Shown here: piece after piece, positions 25,689 through 34,362 of the stretch | Layout: each line of letters begins with the position of its first letter | Position numbering within the stretch: the stretch's first letter is position 1 | NCBI RefSeq assembly: GCF_000519185.1 | Contig: NZ_JAFA01000027.1 | Coordinates: 48,533-112,532, forward strand | Length of the DNA stretch: 64,000 nucleotides | From: Paraburkholderia nodosa DSM 21604 | GTDB taxonomy: Bacteria; Pseudomonadota; Gammaproteobacteria; Burkholderiales; Burkholderiaceae | Reading direction: 5' to 3' | Position numbers and translations under genes: made by a program | The notes under the pieces: model-generated | Databases searched by the model: none | What the model saw: only the letters and a program-made list of their open reading frames with translations | What the model was told of the DNA's origin: nothing

Positions 25689-26687
25689 ATGACCCAGACC
25701 AATCGCCAGATCCTGCTCGCTTCGCGCCCGGAAGGCGCCGCGAGCGTCGATAACTTCCGCCTCGTCAAAACGCCGCTCGCACCGCTCGAAGAGGGCCAGC
25801 TGCGCGTGCGCAACCACTACCTCTCGCTCGATCCGTACATGCGCGGGCGGATGAACGACAGCAAGTCGTATGCGGCGCCGCAGCCGCTCGACTCGGTGAT
25901 GATCGGCGGCACGGTGGGCGAGGTGGTCGAGTCGCGCAACGCGAAGTTCAAGGTCGGCGACAAGGTCGTGGGCATGTTCGGCTGGCAGGAGTTCGGCACT
26001 TCGGACGGCAGTGACCTGCGGGTCGTCGATACGACCCATGTGCCGCTTTCCGCGTACCTCGGACCGGTGGGCATGCCGGGCGTCACCGCGTGGTACGGCC
26101 TGAACCGCATCATCGAGCCGAAGGCAGGGCAAACCGTCGTCGTGAGCGCGGCGAGCGGCGCGGTGGGCAGCGTCGTCGGCCAGCTCGCGAAGCGCGCGGG
26201 TTGCCGCGCGGTGGGTATCGCGGGCGGCGCAGAAAAATGCCGCTATGTCGTGGATACGCTCGGCTTCGACGCATGCGTCGATTACAAGGCCGGCAATCTC
26301 TATCAGGACCTCAAGACCGCGACGCCGGACGGCGTGGACGGCTACTTCGAGAACGTCGGTGGCGCGGTGCTCGACGCTACGCTCGCGCGTATGAACGCGT
26401 TCGGCCGCATCGCGCTATGCGGGATGATCGCCGGTTACGACGGCGAGCCGATGCCGCTCAAGTATCCGCAACTGCTGCTCACGCAGCGCCTGCTCGTGCA
26501 GGGCTTCATCGTGAGCGAGCACATGGAAGTGTGGCCGCAGGCGCTTACCGAACTGGGTACGCTGGTCGCGAAGCAGCAGCTCGCGTATCGCGAGACCGTG
26601 GCAGAAGGGCTCGAGAACGCGCCCAGCGCGTTCCTCGGCATGCTCAAAGGCCAGAATTTCGGCAAGCAGCTCGTCAAGCTGATCTAA
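25689..26687 (+). CDS. NADP-dependent MDR-family reductase (leukotriene B4 dehydrogenase / CurA type)
   Basis: Zinc-independent medium-chain reductase that reduces enones. Of its 332 residues, the GroES-like N-terminus reads YLSLDPYMRGRMND, typical of the PTGR/CurA/YncB group. The Rossmann motif SAASGAVGSVVGQLAKRAG is near residues 152-170, followed by the NADP-selecting segment CRAVGIAGGAEKC. FENVGGAVLDA and LKGQNFGKQLVKL at the C-terminus also match. There are no zinc-binding cysteines. It ends at a good terminator, so it closes its transcript. Confidence 0.92.
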   Translation: MTQTNRQILLASRPEGAASVDNFRLVKTPLAPLEEGQLRVRNHYLSLDPYMRGRMNDSKSYAAPQPLDSVMIGGTVGEVVESRNAKFKVGDKVVGMFGWQEFGTSDGSDLRVVDTTHVPLSAYLGPVGMPGVTAWYGLNRIIEPKAGQTVVVSAASGAVGSVVGQLAKRAGCRAVGIAGGAEKCRYVVDTLGFDACVDYKAGNLYQDLKTATPDGVDGYFENVGGAVLDATLARMNAFGRIALCGMIAGYDGEPMPLKYPQLLLTQRLLVQGFIVSEHMEVWPQALTELGTLVAKQQLAYRETVAEGLENAPSAFLGMLKGQNFGKQLVKLI

Positions 26688-26701
26688 CGGTTTCACTGTC
26701 A

Positions 26702-26733
26702 GCGCAAGCGCCCGAAAAGGGCGCTTCGCTTTT
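26702..26733 (+). terminator. Terminator after MDR reductase
   Basis: The AAGCGCCC / GGGCGCTT stem has a GAAAA loop, followed by C-TTTT. The next gene (SDR) therefore probably has its own promoter. Confidence 0.75.
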
Positions 26734-26775
26734 CCGTGCTCAGTATTCACCGCAATTTTCACCCCAGGATTCGCA

Positions 26776-27657
26776 ATGTCCGAACCGTTTGAGTTCGACG
26801 GCCGCGTGGCCGTCATCACGGGCGCGGCAAGCGGCTTTGGCCGCGCGTTCGCGCAGCAGGCCGCAGCGCTCGGCATGAAGCTCGTGCTCGCCGATGTCGA
26901 TCAGACGCTGCTCGACGAAACCGTCAACGCATTGCGCGAAGGCGGCGCGCAGGCCATCGGCGTGCGCACCGACGTGCGCGATGCGGCGCAGGTCGACGCA
27001 CTCGCGAAGGCCGCGCTCGACACCTATGGCAAAGTCCATCTGCTCTTCAACAACGCAGGCGTCGGCACCGGCGGCTTCGTGTGGGAAAGCAGCGCGCAGG
27101 ATTGGGACTGGGTGTTCGGCGTGAACGTGATGGGCGTGGCCAACGGCGTGCGCAGCTTCACGCCAGCCATGCTCGCGCAGGGCGAGCGCGCGCATATCGT
27201 CAACACGGCTTCGGTAGCGGGGCTGCTTTCGCCGCCCGCCATGGGCGTGTACAACGCGTCCAAGCATGCCGTGGTCTCGCTCACCGAGACGCTCTATCAC
27301 GACCTGAAGAACGTGACCGACAAGGTGAGCTGCTCGCTGCTGTGTCCGGCCTTCGTGTCGACCGGCATTGCGAACGCCGAACGCAGCCGCCCCGACGATC
27401 TGCGCAACCAGGCGCCGCCCACGCGCTCGCAGCAAGCCGCCGATCTGCAGTTGCAGCGCGCGGTGCGTTCCGGCAAGCTCACGCCCGACGACGTCGCGAA
27501 GGCGACCTTCGACGCCGTGCGGGAAGGGCGCTTCTATATCCTCACGCATCCGCAGATTCTTCCCTCGGTGAAGTTGCGTCATGAGGACATCGAAACATTG
27601 CGCAACCCGACCGATCCGCTCTCGCTCAAACCTGAAGTCAAGAAAGCGCCGCAATAA
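26776..27657 (+). CDS. Short-chain dehydrogenase/reductase (SDR)
   Basis: A 293-residue classical SDR. The cofactor loop TGAASGFGRAF is at residues 15-25, Asp in LADVD suggests NAD preference, LLFNNAGVG follows, and the active site is Tyr159-x-x-x-Lys163 (VYNASKHAV). A C-terminal extension of about 40 residues (EGRFYILTHPQILPSVKLR) is common in Burkholderia SDRs of this group. The substrate cannot be told from sequence. It is 23 bp upstream of an alpha/beta hydrolase, so the two likely act on related hydrophobic substrates. Confidence 0.9.
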   Translation: MSEPFEFDGRVAVITGAASGFGRAFAQQAAALGMKLVLADVDQTLLDETVNALREGGAQAIGVRTDVRDAAQVDALAKAALDTYGKVHLLFNNAGVGTGGFVWESSAQDWDWVFGVNVMGVANGVRSFTPAMLAQGERAHIVNTASVAGLLSPPAMGVYNASKHAVVSLTETLYHDLKNVTDKVSCSLLCPAFVSTGIANAERSRPDDLRNQAPPTRSQQAADLQLQRAVRSGKLTPDDVAKATFDAVREGRFYILTHPQILPSVKLRHEDIETLRNPTDPLSLKPEVKKAPQ

Positions 27658-27680
27658 ACGCGGCGCACGGGGTCCGTGCC

Positions 27681-28643
27681 ATGCCACTCACCGCGAAGAT
27701 CGCACTCGTGCTCGACATGGTGGCCCGCACGGGCCGCGCGCCTTACCACGAGCAGACGGCGCACCAGGCGCGCGCCGAGTATGAAAAGAGCGCGTCGGTG
27801 CTCGAAATCCCGTCTGCGCCGATGCATGGCGTGGAAGACCTGCAGGTGCCGATGCGTGACGGCGCGACGATCCGCGCGCGCCTTTATCTGCCGGTCGAGC
27901 CGCACTGGGCGGAACCGCTGCCCGTGCTGGTCTACTATCACGGCGGCGGCTTCACGATCGGCAGCGTCGACACGCACGATGCGCTCTGCCGCATGTTCGC
28001 GCGCGACGCGCGCTGCGCCGTGTTTTCCGTGGATTACCGTCTCGCGCCAGAACATCGTTTCCCGACCGCGGTGCATGACGCCTTCGACGCCTACGCGTGG
28101 CTCCGCGCGCACGCGGCCGAATACGCGCTCGACGCCTCGCGCTTCGCCGTGGGTGGCGACAGTGCGGGCGGCACGCTCGCCACGGTCTGCGCGGTGCTGG
28201 CGCGCGACGCGGGTATCGCGCCGGTGCTGCAGCTGCTGTTCTATCCGGCGGTGAGCGCGCATCAGCAAAGCGAATCGCACCAGCGTCTTGCCGACGGCCA
28301 CTTGCTGACCGCGCCGACGATCCAGTGGTTCTTCGACCACTACGTGCGCAACGACTCGGACCGCGACGACTGGCGCTTCGCGCCGCTCGACGGCACGCGC
28401 GGCGAGCCCGATTTTCGCGGCGTCGCGGCCGCATGGATCGGCGTGGCCGAATTCGATCCGCTCGTGGACGAAGGCGAGGCCTATGCGCAAAAGCTGCGCG
28501 AAGCCGGCAACGAGGTCACGCTCGTGCGTTACGACGGCGTGATCCACGAGTTCATCAAGATGGGCGCGTTCATCGACGAGGCGCGGCGCGCACAGCAGCA
28601 GGCCGCCCACGCGCTGCGCGTGGCGTTCGGCACGGGCGACTGA
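27681..28643 (+). CDS. Alpha/beta hydrolase of the hormone-sensitive-lipase family
   Basis: Carboxylesterase with 320 residues. The oxyanion motif YHGGGFTIGS is at about 89-98, the nucleophile elbow GGDSAGG has Ser161, Asp259 lies in EFDPLVDEG and His289 in VIHEFIKMG. These define bacterial HSL (family IV) esterases acting on short acyl esters. There is no signal peptide, so it is cytoplasmic. It is co-directional with the SDR 23 bp before it and ends only 7 bp from the convergent NRDE gene. Confidence 0.93.
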   Translation: MPLTAKIALVLDMVARTGRAPYHEQTAHQARAEYEKSASVLEIPSAPMHGVEDLQVPMRDGATIRARLYLPVEPHWAEPLPVLVYYHGGGFTIGSVDTHDALCRMFARDARCAVFSVDYRLAPEHRFPTAVHDAFDAYAWLRAHAAEYALDASRFAVGGDSAGGTLATVCAVLARDAGIAPVLQLLFYPAVSAHQQSESHQRLADGHLLTAPTIQWFFDHYVRNDSDRDDWRFAPLDGTRGEPDFRGVAAAWIGVAEFDPLVDEGEAYAQKLREAGNEVTLVRYDGVIHEFIKMGAFIDEARRAQQQAAHALRVAFGTGD

Positions 28644-28650
28644 AACGCGC

Positions 28651-29505
28651 TCAGCCTCTTTCGACGGTGTAGGTCTCGTGGCGCTCGAAGGCGCCCGGGC
28701 GGACGACGCGATGCGCGCCGTCGTCGTCGCTGCGCTCGAGCGCTTCCACATCCAGCAGGGCGCCGCGCAGCGTGACGCGCAGCGCCGTGGTGCCGCGCGT
28801 CCCATAGTCGGGCGTTTCGATGAATGCCGCGGAAAGCGCGCGTTCGCGTTCGAGCGAAATGCCCGTGGCGGGCAATTCGCGGTCGGGCGCGACCTGTGGG
28901 TCGCGCATCATGTCCACGAGCCGCGCGAGTGGGACTTGCGCGTCACCCGTCGCGAGCTGCGCGAGTTCCGCGCGCTTGCGTACGAGCTTGGGCCACGGCG
29001 TGTCGAGCACGGCATTCGAAATGCCGTGCGTGCCTTCGGGCAGCAAGGCCGGCGCGCGGTCCGCGCGATTGCAGTACCACGCCAGCTCGCGCCGCGTCCA
29101 GTCGCCGACGATCAGATTGAAGCCGTTGTAGAGATCGCCCGAGCGCGCGATCTCGTCGAGATAGCCCACCGGCGTATCGGGCAGACCTTGCGCGCCGGTC
29201 AGCCAGCGCGAGACGAGCGTGCCGCGCGTGGGCGCGTCGGGGCGCATGTCGTTCGGCGCGCGATAGTTCGTGAGCGCGGCGAAGCGGCCGCTGCGCGTCA
29301 TGCCGAGCCACGTGCCGCCGCCCACGAGATCGCGGCCCGCCAGCACGCCCGTTGCCGAACTGCCCGGCGACGTGACGTCGTCCGCGGCGTCCCACCAGTG
29401 CAGCGGCTCGGCGGTGCGGCGCAGGAACTCGTCGCGGTTCGCCGCGAGCGTGAAAAGCGTGCCGGCGCTCGCGCGCGGACGCCAGTCGAACACGATCAGG
29501 CACAT
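28651..29505 (-). CDS. NRDE / TANGO2-family protein
   Basis: A 284-residue member of the NRDE family, named from the motif seen here in LAANRDEFLRR. It begins MCLIVFDW, so a Cys follows the initiator Met, the position expected of an Ntn-hydrolase-like nucleophile. Other family blocks are LAGRDLVGGGTWLGM and GRFAALTNYRAP. Human TANGO2 is implicated in lipid and haem handling; the bacterial role is not settled. The start at 29505 is chosen because the conserved N-terminus would otherwise be internal. Confidence 0.9.
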   Translation of the reverse strand: MCLIVFDWRPRASAGTLFTLAANRDEFLRRTAEPLHWWDAADDVTSPGSSATGVLAGRDLVGGGTWLGMTRSGRFAALTNYRAPNDMRPDAPTRGTLVSRWLTGAQGLPDTPVGYLDEIARSGDLYNGFNLIVGDWTRRELAWYCNRADRAPALLPEGTHGISNAVLDTPWPKLVRKRAELAQLATGDAQVPLARLVDMMRDPQVAPDRELPATGISLERERALSAAFIETPDYGTRGTTALRVTLRGALLDVEALERSDDDGAHRVVRPGAFERHETYTVERG

Positions 29506-29596
29506 GGAGCTGGCCCTTGCAGGGTCGGGTCTGGGGCCGCGCCCACGCAACGCGAGGCGCCTGGCGCCTCGCGCGCGATGGACGCGGTGCGCAGCG

Positions 29597-30616
29597 TCAA
29601 ATTTCGGCCGGCAACGCGTACGGCAGCGGCAACACACGCAGCGCGGGGCCGTCCGCAGCGCCGAGATGCACGCTGCCCGTTTCGAGCGCGGCAAGCTTGA
29701 TCTCGGCGAGCAGATCGACACCGCCCTCGGGCGCGGCGGCGGCGTTCACGACCATGCCGCACGGCTGGCTCGGGTCGTCCGAATGAAAGAGTTCGGCGCC
29801 CGCATGTGCGGCGTCCAGATTCGCGGCCACATTGGCGAGCGCGGTGCGGCGCTTGATCGTGCCGCGATACTGGCTGCGCGCGACGATTTCCTGGCCAGGG
29901 TAGCAGCCCTTGCGGAAGTTCACGCCGCCCAGCACGTCGTAGTTGACCATCTGCGGCACGAACTGCTCGCTCACGGCCTGCGTGATGCGCGGCTCGCCCG
30001 CGCGAATGTCGAGCCAGTCCCACACCGCCGGCGACACGCGCTTGACCAAACCGTCGAGCTTCGCGAGGCGCTCCTGCACCGCTTCCTTCGGGCCGACCCA
30101 CAGATAACGCAGCACGCCGGCCGCGTCGGGCACGCGGATCAGCGTGCCCGCGGGGTCGTCCACTTTCACGTGCACGCCGTCGGGCAGCGCGTCGAACACG
30201 CTCGCGAGCGCGCCGCGCACGTCGCCGGCGAGGCCCACCACGAGCAGCTTGTCGCTGTCGTCGGTGAGCTTGGCCTTGGCGCGCAGCACGAACATCGACA
30301 GGCGTTTTTGCACCGATGCCTGCACGTCCTTCGAGATCAGGAGACGGATCGTGTCGCCGGTCTTCCAGGTCAGGAACGAGGCGAGCAGACGGCCCTTGGG
30401 CGAGCAGTAGCCCGCGAGGCGCGCGCCGGCCACGTCGAGATGCTGGACGTCGTTGGTGAGCTGGCTGTGCAGGAAGGTCGCGGCGTCGTCGCCATTGGCG
30501 TCGATCACGCCGAACTGCGGCAGGATTGCGTAGGCGCCGCCTTTCAGAACGGCGTCGAAGTCGGCCGTGGATTCAGGAACGGAAAGCGTGGAAGCGGGAT
30601 CGAGCGGTGAGTTCAT
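29597..30616 (-). CDS. ygfZ: Folate-binding YgfZ/GcvT-like iron-sulfur repair protein
   Basis: Tetrahydrofolate-dependent factor that helps assemble or repair [4Fe-4S] enzymes such as MiaB. At 339 residues it has the signature KGCYPGQEIVARSQYRG with the conserved Cys238. The N-terminal half resembles the GcvT aminomethyltransferase fold (FLHSQLTNDVQHL). It is divergent from mltG with only 77 bp between starts, an arrangement common in beta-proteobacteria. Confidence 0.95.
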   Translation of the reverse strand: MNSPLDPASTLSVPESTADFDAVLKGGAYAILPQFGVIDANGDDAATFLHSQLTNDVQHLDVAGARLAGYCSPKGRLLASFLTWKTGDTIRLLISKDVQASVQKRLSMFVLRAKAKLTDDSDKLLVVGLAGDVRGALASVFDALPDGVHVKVDDPAGTLIRVPDAAGVLRYLWVGPKEAVQERLAKLDGLVKRVSPAVWDWLDIRAGEPRITQAVSEQFVPQMVNYDVLGGVNFRKGCYPGQEIVARSQYRGTIKRRTALANVAANLDAAHAGAELFHSDDPSQPCGMVVNAAAAPEGGVDLLAEIKLAALETGSVHLGAADGPALRVLPLPYALPAEI

Positions 30617-30637
30617 GGATTCGGGGAACAGTCAATC

Positions 30638-30667
30638 CTGACTTTAGCGAGGGCAAGCAGTTATTAT
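30638..30667 (+). promoter_or_regulatory. Candidate mltG-tmk-holB promoter
   Basis: CTGACT (30638-30643) and TATTAT (30662-30667) are 18 bases apart in an AT-rich patch 27-56 bases before the mltG start. Confidence 0.4.
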
Positions 30668-30693
30668 ATGAGGTCCCCCTGAGTCGTGTTTCC

Positions 30694-31704
30694 ATGTCCC
30701 TTCTGAAGAAATGCCTTGTTGCCGGCGCCGCGCTAGTCGTGATTGGCGCCGCCGCGGCAGGCGGTGTATGGCGCTGGGCCACCACGCCGCTCGAACTGGC
30801 CGCCCCACAGCTCGACGTCACCATCAAGCCGCACAGCACCGTGCGCAGCGTCACCCTGCAATTGCGGCGCGGCGGCGTGCCTGTGCAGACGCAACTTTTC
30901 GTGCTCATGACGCGCGTGCTCGGCTTGCAGAGCCAGCTCAAATCGGGCAACTACGAGTTCAAGGCGGGCATCACGCCCTATGACGTGCTGCAGAAGATGG
31001 CGCTCGGCGACGTGAACGAGTCCGTCGCCACCATCATCGAAGGCTGGACCTTCAAGCACATGCGCGCCGAACTCGACGCGAACCCCGCGCTGCGCCACGA
31101 CACGGCCGGCATGAGCGACGCCGAACTGCTCGCGGCGATCGGCGCGCCGCCCGCGCCGAACGGCAGCGGCGAGGGGTTGTTTTTCCCCGACACCTATCTG
31201 TTCGACAAGGGCTCGAGCGATCTCGACGTGTACCGGCGCGCCTACCGTCTGATGCAGACGCGCCTGAACGAAGCGTGGACCGCGCGTGCGCCCGGCTTGC
31301 CGCTGAAGTCGCCCTACGAGGCGCTGACGCTCGCGTCGCTCGTCGAAAAGGAGACGGGCCGCGCCGCCGACCGCGCGCTCGTGGCGGCCGTGTTCTCGAA
31401 CCGCCTGAAAGTGGGCATGCCGCTGCAGACCGATCCGGCCGTGATCTACGGACTGGGCGACAACTACGCGGGGCATTTGCGCAAGCGCGATCTGCAGTCG
31501 GACACTCTTTACAATACCTACGTGCGCCTCGGGTTGCCGCCAACGCCCATTGCACTGCCCGGCGTCGCGGCGATCCAGGCGGCGCTCAATCCGGCATCGA
31601 CGGCTGCGCTGTACTTCGTGGCGCGCGGCGACGGCAGCAGCGTCTTTTCTGACAATCTTGTCGACCACAACAAGGCCGTCGACAAATACATCCGGGGAAA
31701 TTAA
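30694..31704 (+). CDS. mltG: Endolytic murein transglycosylase MltG
   Basis: Inner-membrane enzyme that cleaves nascent glycan strands and sets their length. At 336 residues it has one N-terminal membrane anchor (about residues 6-26), a LysM-like segment (YEFKAGITPYDVLQKMALG) and the YceG catalytic domain. Catalytic Glu218 lies in LASLVEKETG, the same number as in E. coli. LQTDPAVIYGLG and GLPPTPIALPG are also conserved. The stop codon directly abuts the tmk ATG, so the two are translationally linked. Confidence 0.95.
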   Translation: MSLLKKCLVAGAALVVIGAAAAGGVWRWATTPLELAAPQLDVTIKPHSTVRSVTLQLRRGGVPVQTQLFVLMTRVLGLQSQLKSGNYEFKAGITPYDVLQKMALGDVNESVATIIEGWTFKHMRAELDANPALRHDTAGMSDAELLAAIGAPPAPNGSGEGLFFPDTYLFDKGSSDLDVYRRAYRLMQTRLNEAWTARAPGLPLKSPYEALTLASLVEKETGRAADRALVAAVFSNRLKVGMPLQTDPAVIYGLGDNYAGHLRKRDLQSDTLYNTYVRLGLPPTPIALPGVAAIQAALNPASTAALYFVARGDGSSVFSDNLVDHNKAVDKYIRGN

Positions 31705-32325
31705 ATGGCGCGGGGCCGATTCATCACGTTCGAGGGCATCGACGGCGCGGGCAAGACCACGCATCTCGCCTGGTTTTGCGATCAGCTCGCCCAGAAACTC
31801 GCGCCGACAGGACGTACGGTCGTCATGACGCGCGAACCCGGCGGCACGCCGCTTGGCGAGTCGATCCGGGAACTCGTGCTGCATCAACCGATGGACCTCG
31901 AAACCGAAGCGCTCCTGATGTTCGCGGCGCGCCGCGAGCACCTCGCCAAAGTGATCGAGCCCGCGCTCGCGCGCGGCGACTGGGTGCTGTCCGACCGTTT
32001 CAGCGACGCCACCTTCGCCTATCAGGGTGGCGGCCGCGGGTTGCCGCGCGACAAGCTCGAAACGCTGGAGCGCTGGGTGCAGGGCGGTTTCCAGCCGGAC
32101 CTGACGGTGCTGTTCGACCTGCCGCCGGACACGGCGAGCGAGCGGCGCGGCGCGGCGCGCGAACCCGATCGCTTCGAAAGCGAATCCGACGCGTTCTTCA
32201 AGCGCACGCGCACCGAATACCTGCGCCGCGCCGAAGAGGCGCCGTATCGTTTCGCGATCGTCGATTCGTCGCAGGGCATCGATGCGATTCGCAAAAAACT
32301 CGAACATGTGATCGCAGCGCTTTGA
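31705..32325 (+). CDS. tmk: Thymidylate kinase
   Basis: Phosphorylates dTMP to dTDP. At 206 residues it has P-loop FEGIDGAGKTTH at about 8-19, the DR(F/Y) motif in LSDRFSDATFAYQGGGRG, and substrate-binding TREPGGTPLGE. There is no gap after mltG, and holB follows at 87 bp. The tmk-holB pairing is widely conserved. Confidence 0.97.
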   Translation: MARGRFITFEGIDGAGKTTHLAWFCDQLAQKLAPTGRTVVMTREPGGTPLGESIRELVLHQPMDLETEALLMFAARREHLAKVIEPALARGDWVLSDRFSDATFAYQGGGRGLPRDKLETLERWVQGGFQPDLTVLFDLPPDTASERRGAAREPDRFESESDAFFKRTRTEYLRRAEEAPYRFAIVDSSQGIDAIRKKLEHVIAAL

Positions 32326-32412
32326 TTTCAAGGCGATATTTGGCGTTCTTATAGGGCTGTGCGATCTGCAGGTGAATTCTGCTGAAGATCCCTTAACCGA
32401 TTGATTCCGAAG

Positions 32413-33456
32413 ATGATCTATCCCTGGCAAACCGACGACTGGCAACGCCTGCAGCAACTGCGCAGCCACTGGCCGCATGCGCTGCTGCTGCATGGCCAGG
32501 CGGGCATCGGCAAGCTCCAGTTCGCGCAGCATCTCGCGCAGGGGCTGCTCTGCGAAGCGCCGCAGGCGGGCGGCGAGCCATGCGGCGCCTGTGCGGCGTG
32601 CAACTGGTTCGTCCAGGGCAATCATCCGGACTACCGCATCGTCGTGCCCGAGGCCTTGGCGGGCGAAATCGGCCAGGCCGGCGACGATGACGCCAAAGCC
32701 GAAAAGGCGGACAAGGCCGACGGCGAAGAGGGCAAGAAGGGCCGCGCGCCAAGCAAGGAAATCCGTATCGAGCAAGTGCGTGCGCTGCTCGGCTTCACGG
32801 GCGTGGGCTCGCACCGCGGCGGCCTGCGCGTGGTCGTGCTGTATCCGGCCGAGGCGCTCAACGTCGCCGCCGCGAACGCGCTGCTGAAGACGCTCGAAGA
32901 GCCGCCCGCAGGCGTGGTGTTCCTCGTGGTGTCGGCGCGCATCGACCGCCTGCTGCCGACCATCATCAGCCGCTGCCGCCAGTGGCCCATGGGCACGCCC
33001 GCGCCCGAAGCCGCCGCGGCCTGGCTTGCACAGCAGGGCGTGGACGACGCGCCGGCGCTGCTCGCCGAAGCCGGCGGCGCGCCCCTCGCGGCGCTCGCGC
33101 TCGCGCACGACGAAAACCGCACGCTGCGCGACTGGACCCTGGCCCAGCTCGCGGCGGGCCCCGCCTGCGACGCCTTTGCCTGCGGCGAGACGCTGCAAAA
33201 GCTGCCGGTGCCGCTCGTGCTCGGCTGGCTGCAGCGCTGGGTCTACGATCTGCTCGCCGAGCGCACGGCGGGCCGCCCGCGCTACTTTCCGCAGGCCGCC
33301 GGCGGCCTCGCGCGCTGCGCCGCGAAGCTCGACGCTGCGGCGCTGGCGCGCTACCTGAAGACGGTCACACGCCAGCGCGCCGTGGAAAACCATCCGCTGA
33401 ATGCGCGCCTCGTGTTCGAGGAACTCTTTCTCGGCTATCGTGAACTGTTCGCCTGA
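32413..33456 (+). CDS. holB: DNA polymerase III subunit delta'
   Basis: Clamp-loader subunit that helps load the beta clamp. At 347 residues it has a degenerate P-loop HGQAGIGKLQFA, a zinc module of four cysteines (Cys in LLCEAP, then CGACAAC), and the SRC motif in TIISRCRQWP. The ATG at 32413 gives MIYPWQTDDW, a typical N-terminus; a TTG twelve bases earlier is also in frame. An acidic and Lys-rich insertion lies between residues of about 90 and 115, between the zinc module and IRIEQVRALLGF. Confidence 0.95.
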   Translation: MIYPWQTDDWQRLQQLRSHWPHALLLHGQAGIGKLQFAQHLAQGLLCEAPQAGGEPCGACAACNWFVQGNHPDYRIVVPEALAGEIGQAGDDDAKAEKADKADGEEGKKGRAPSKEIRIEQVRALLGFTGVGSHRGGLRVVVLYPAEALNVAAANALLKTLEEPPAGVVFLVVSARIDRLLPTIISRCRQWPMGTPAPEAAAAWLAQQGVDDAPALLAEAGGAPLAALALAHDENRTLRDWTLAQLAAGPACDAFACGETLQKLPVPLVLGWLQRWVYDLLAERTAGRPRYFPQAAGGLARCAAKLDAAALARYLKTVTRQRAVENHPLNARLVFEELFLGYRELFA

Positions 33457-33509
33457 CGTGCACGCCGACGCCCACGATCAGGCCCGAATCCTCCATCGCA
33501 GGACCACCC

Positions 33510-34295
33510 ATGTTTGTCGATTCACATTGCCACATCAACTTCGAGGGCCTCGGCGACCGCCTCCCGCAGGTGCTCGAGAACATGCGCGCGAACGCCGTCA
33601 CGCACGCGCTGTGCGTGTCGGTGGACCTCGAAACGCTGCCTTCGGTGCTCGATATCGCGAGCCGCTACGAGAACGTCTATGCGTCGGTCGGTGTGCATCC
33701 CGACCACGAGCACATGCGCGAGCCGACGGTGGCCGAGCTGGTCGAGCTGGCTGAGCACCCGAAAGTGGTGGCGATCGGCGAAACGGGGCTCGATTACTAT
33801 CGCCTGGGCGAGCGCACGATCGCCGACATGGAATGGCAGCGCGAGCGCTTTCGCACGCACATTCGCGCGGCGCACGCCACCGGTAAGCCGCTCATCGTCC
33901 ATACGCGAGCCGCTTCGGACGACACCCTGCGCATCATGGAAGAAGAGCGCGCGGGCGAACCGGGCGGCGTGATGCATTGCTTCACGGAGCCGTGGGCGAT
34001 TGCCGAGCGCGCGCTCGCGCAGAATTTTTACATCTCGCTTTCGGGCATCGTGACGTTCAAGAGCGCGACCGATGTGCAGGAGGTGTCGCGTCGCGTGCCG
34101 ATCGAGCGCCTTTTGATCGAAACCGATTCGCCGTACCTCGCGCCAGTGCCATTTCGTGGCAAACCCAATGAACCTGCGTACGTGAGCCATGTCGGAAGAT
34201 TTATTGCACAGCAACGCGGATTGCCGGACGCCGAACTTGGCGCTGTCACCACGCAGAACTTTTTCCGGCTCTTCAAGATCCAGCCGCAGGCCTGA
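33510..34295 (+). CDS. TatD-family metal-dependent deoxyribonuclease
   Basis: A 261-residue TIM-barrel hydrolase. Metal ligands are in DSHCHINF, GETGLDYYR, IVHTRAASDD, MHCFTEPW and the final ETDSPYLAP. The family acts as 3'-5' DNase or in quality control; this member sits in the mltG-tmk-holB block, like E. coli YcfH. It lies 53 bp after holB, consistent with one operon. Confidence 0.94.
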   Translation: MFVDSHCHINFEGLGDRLPQVLENMRANAVTHALCVSVDLETLPSVLDIASRYENVYASVGVHPDHEHMREPTVAELVELAEHPKVVAIGETGLDYYRLGERTIADMEWQRERFRTHIRAAHATGKPLIVHTRAASDDTLRIMEEERAGEPGGVMHCFTEPWAIAERALAQNFYISLSGIVTFKSATDVQEVSRRVPIERLLIETDSPYLAPVPFRGKPNEPAYVSHVGRFIAQQRGLPDAELGAVTTQNFFRLFKIQPQA

Positions 34296-34362
34296 ATCGC
34301 GAACCGCATGCTGTCAATGATGGTAAATATCAACGAGATAGCAGATAACGTTAAGGCTTGAC

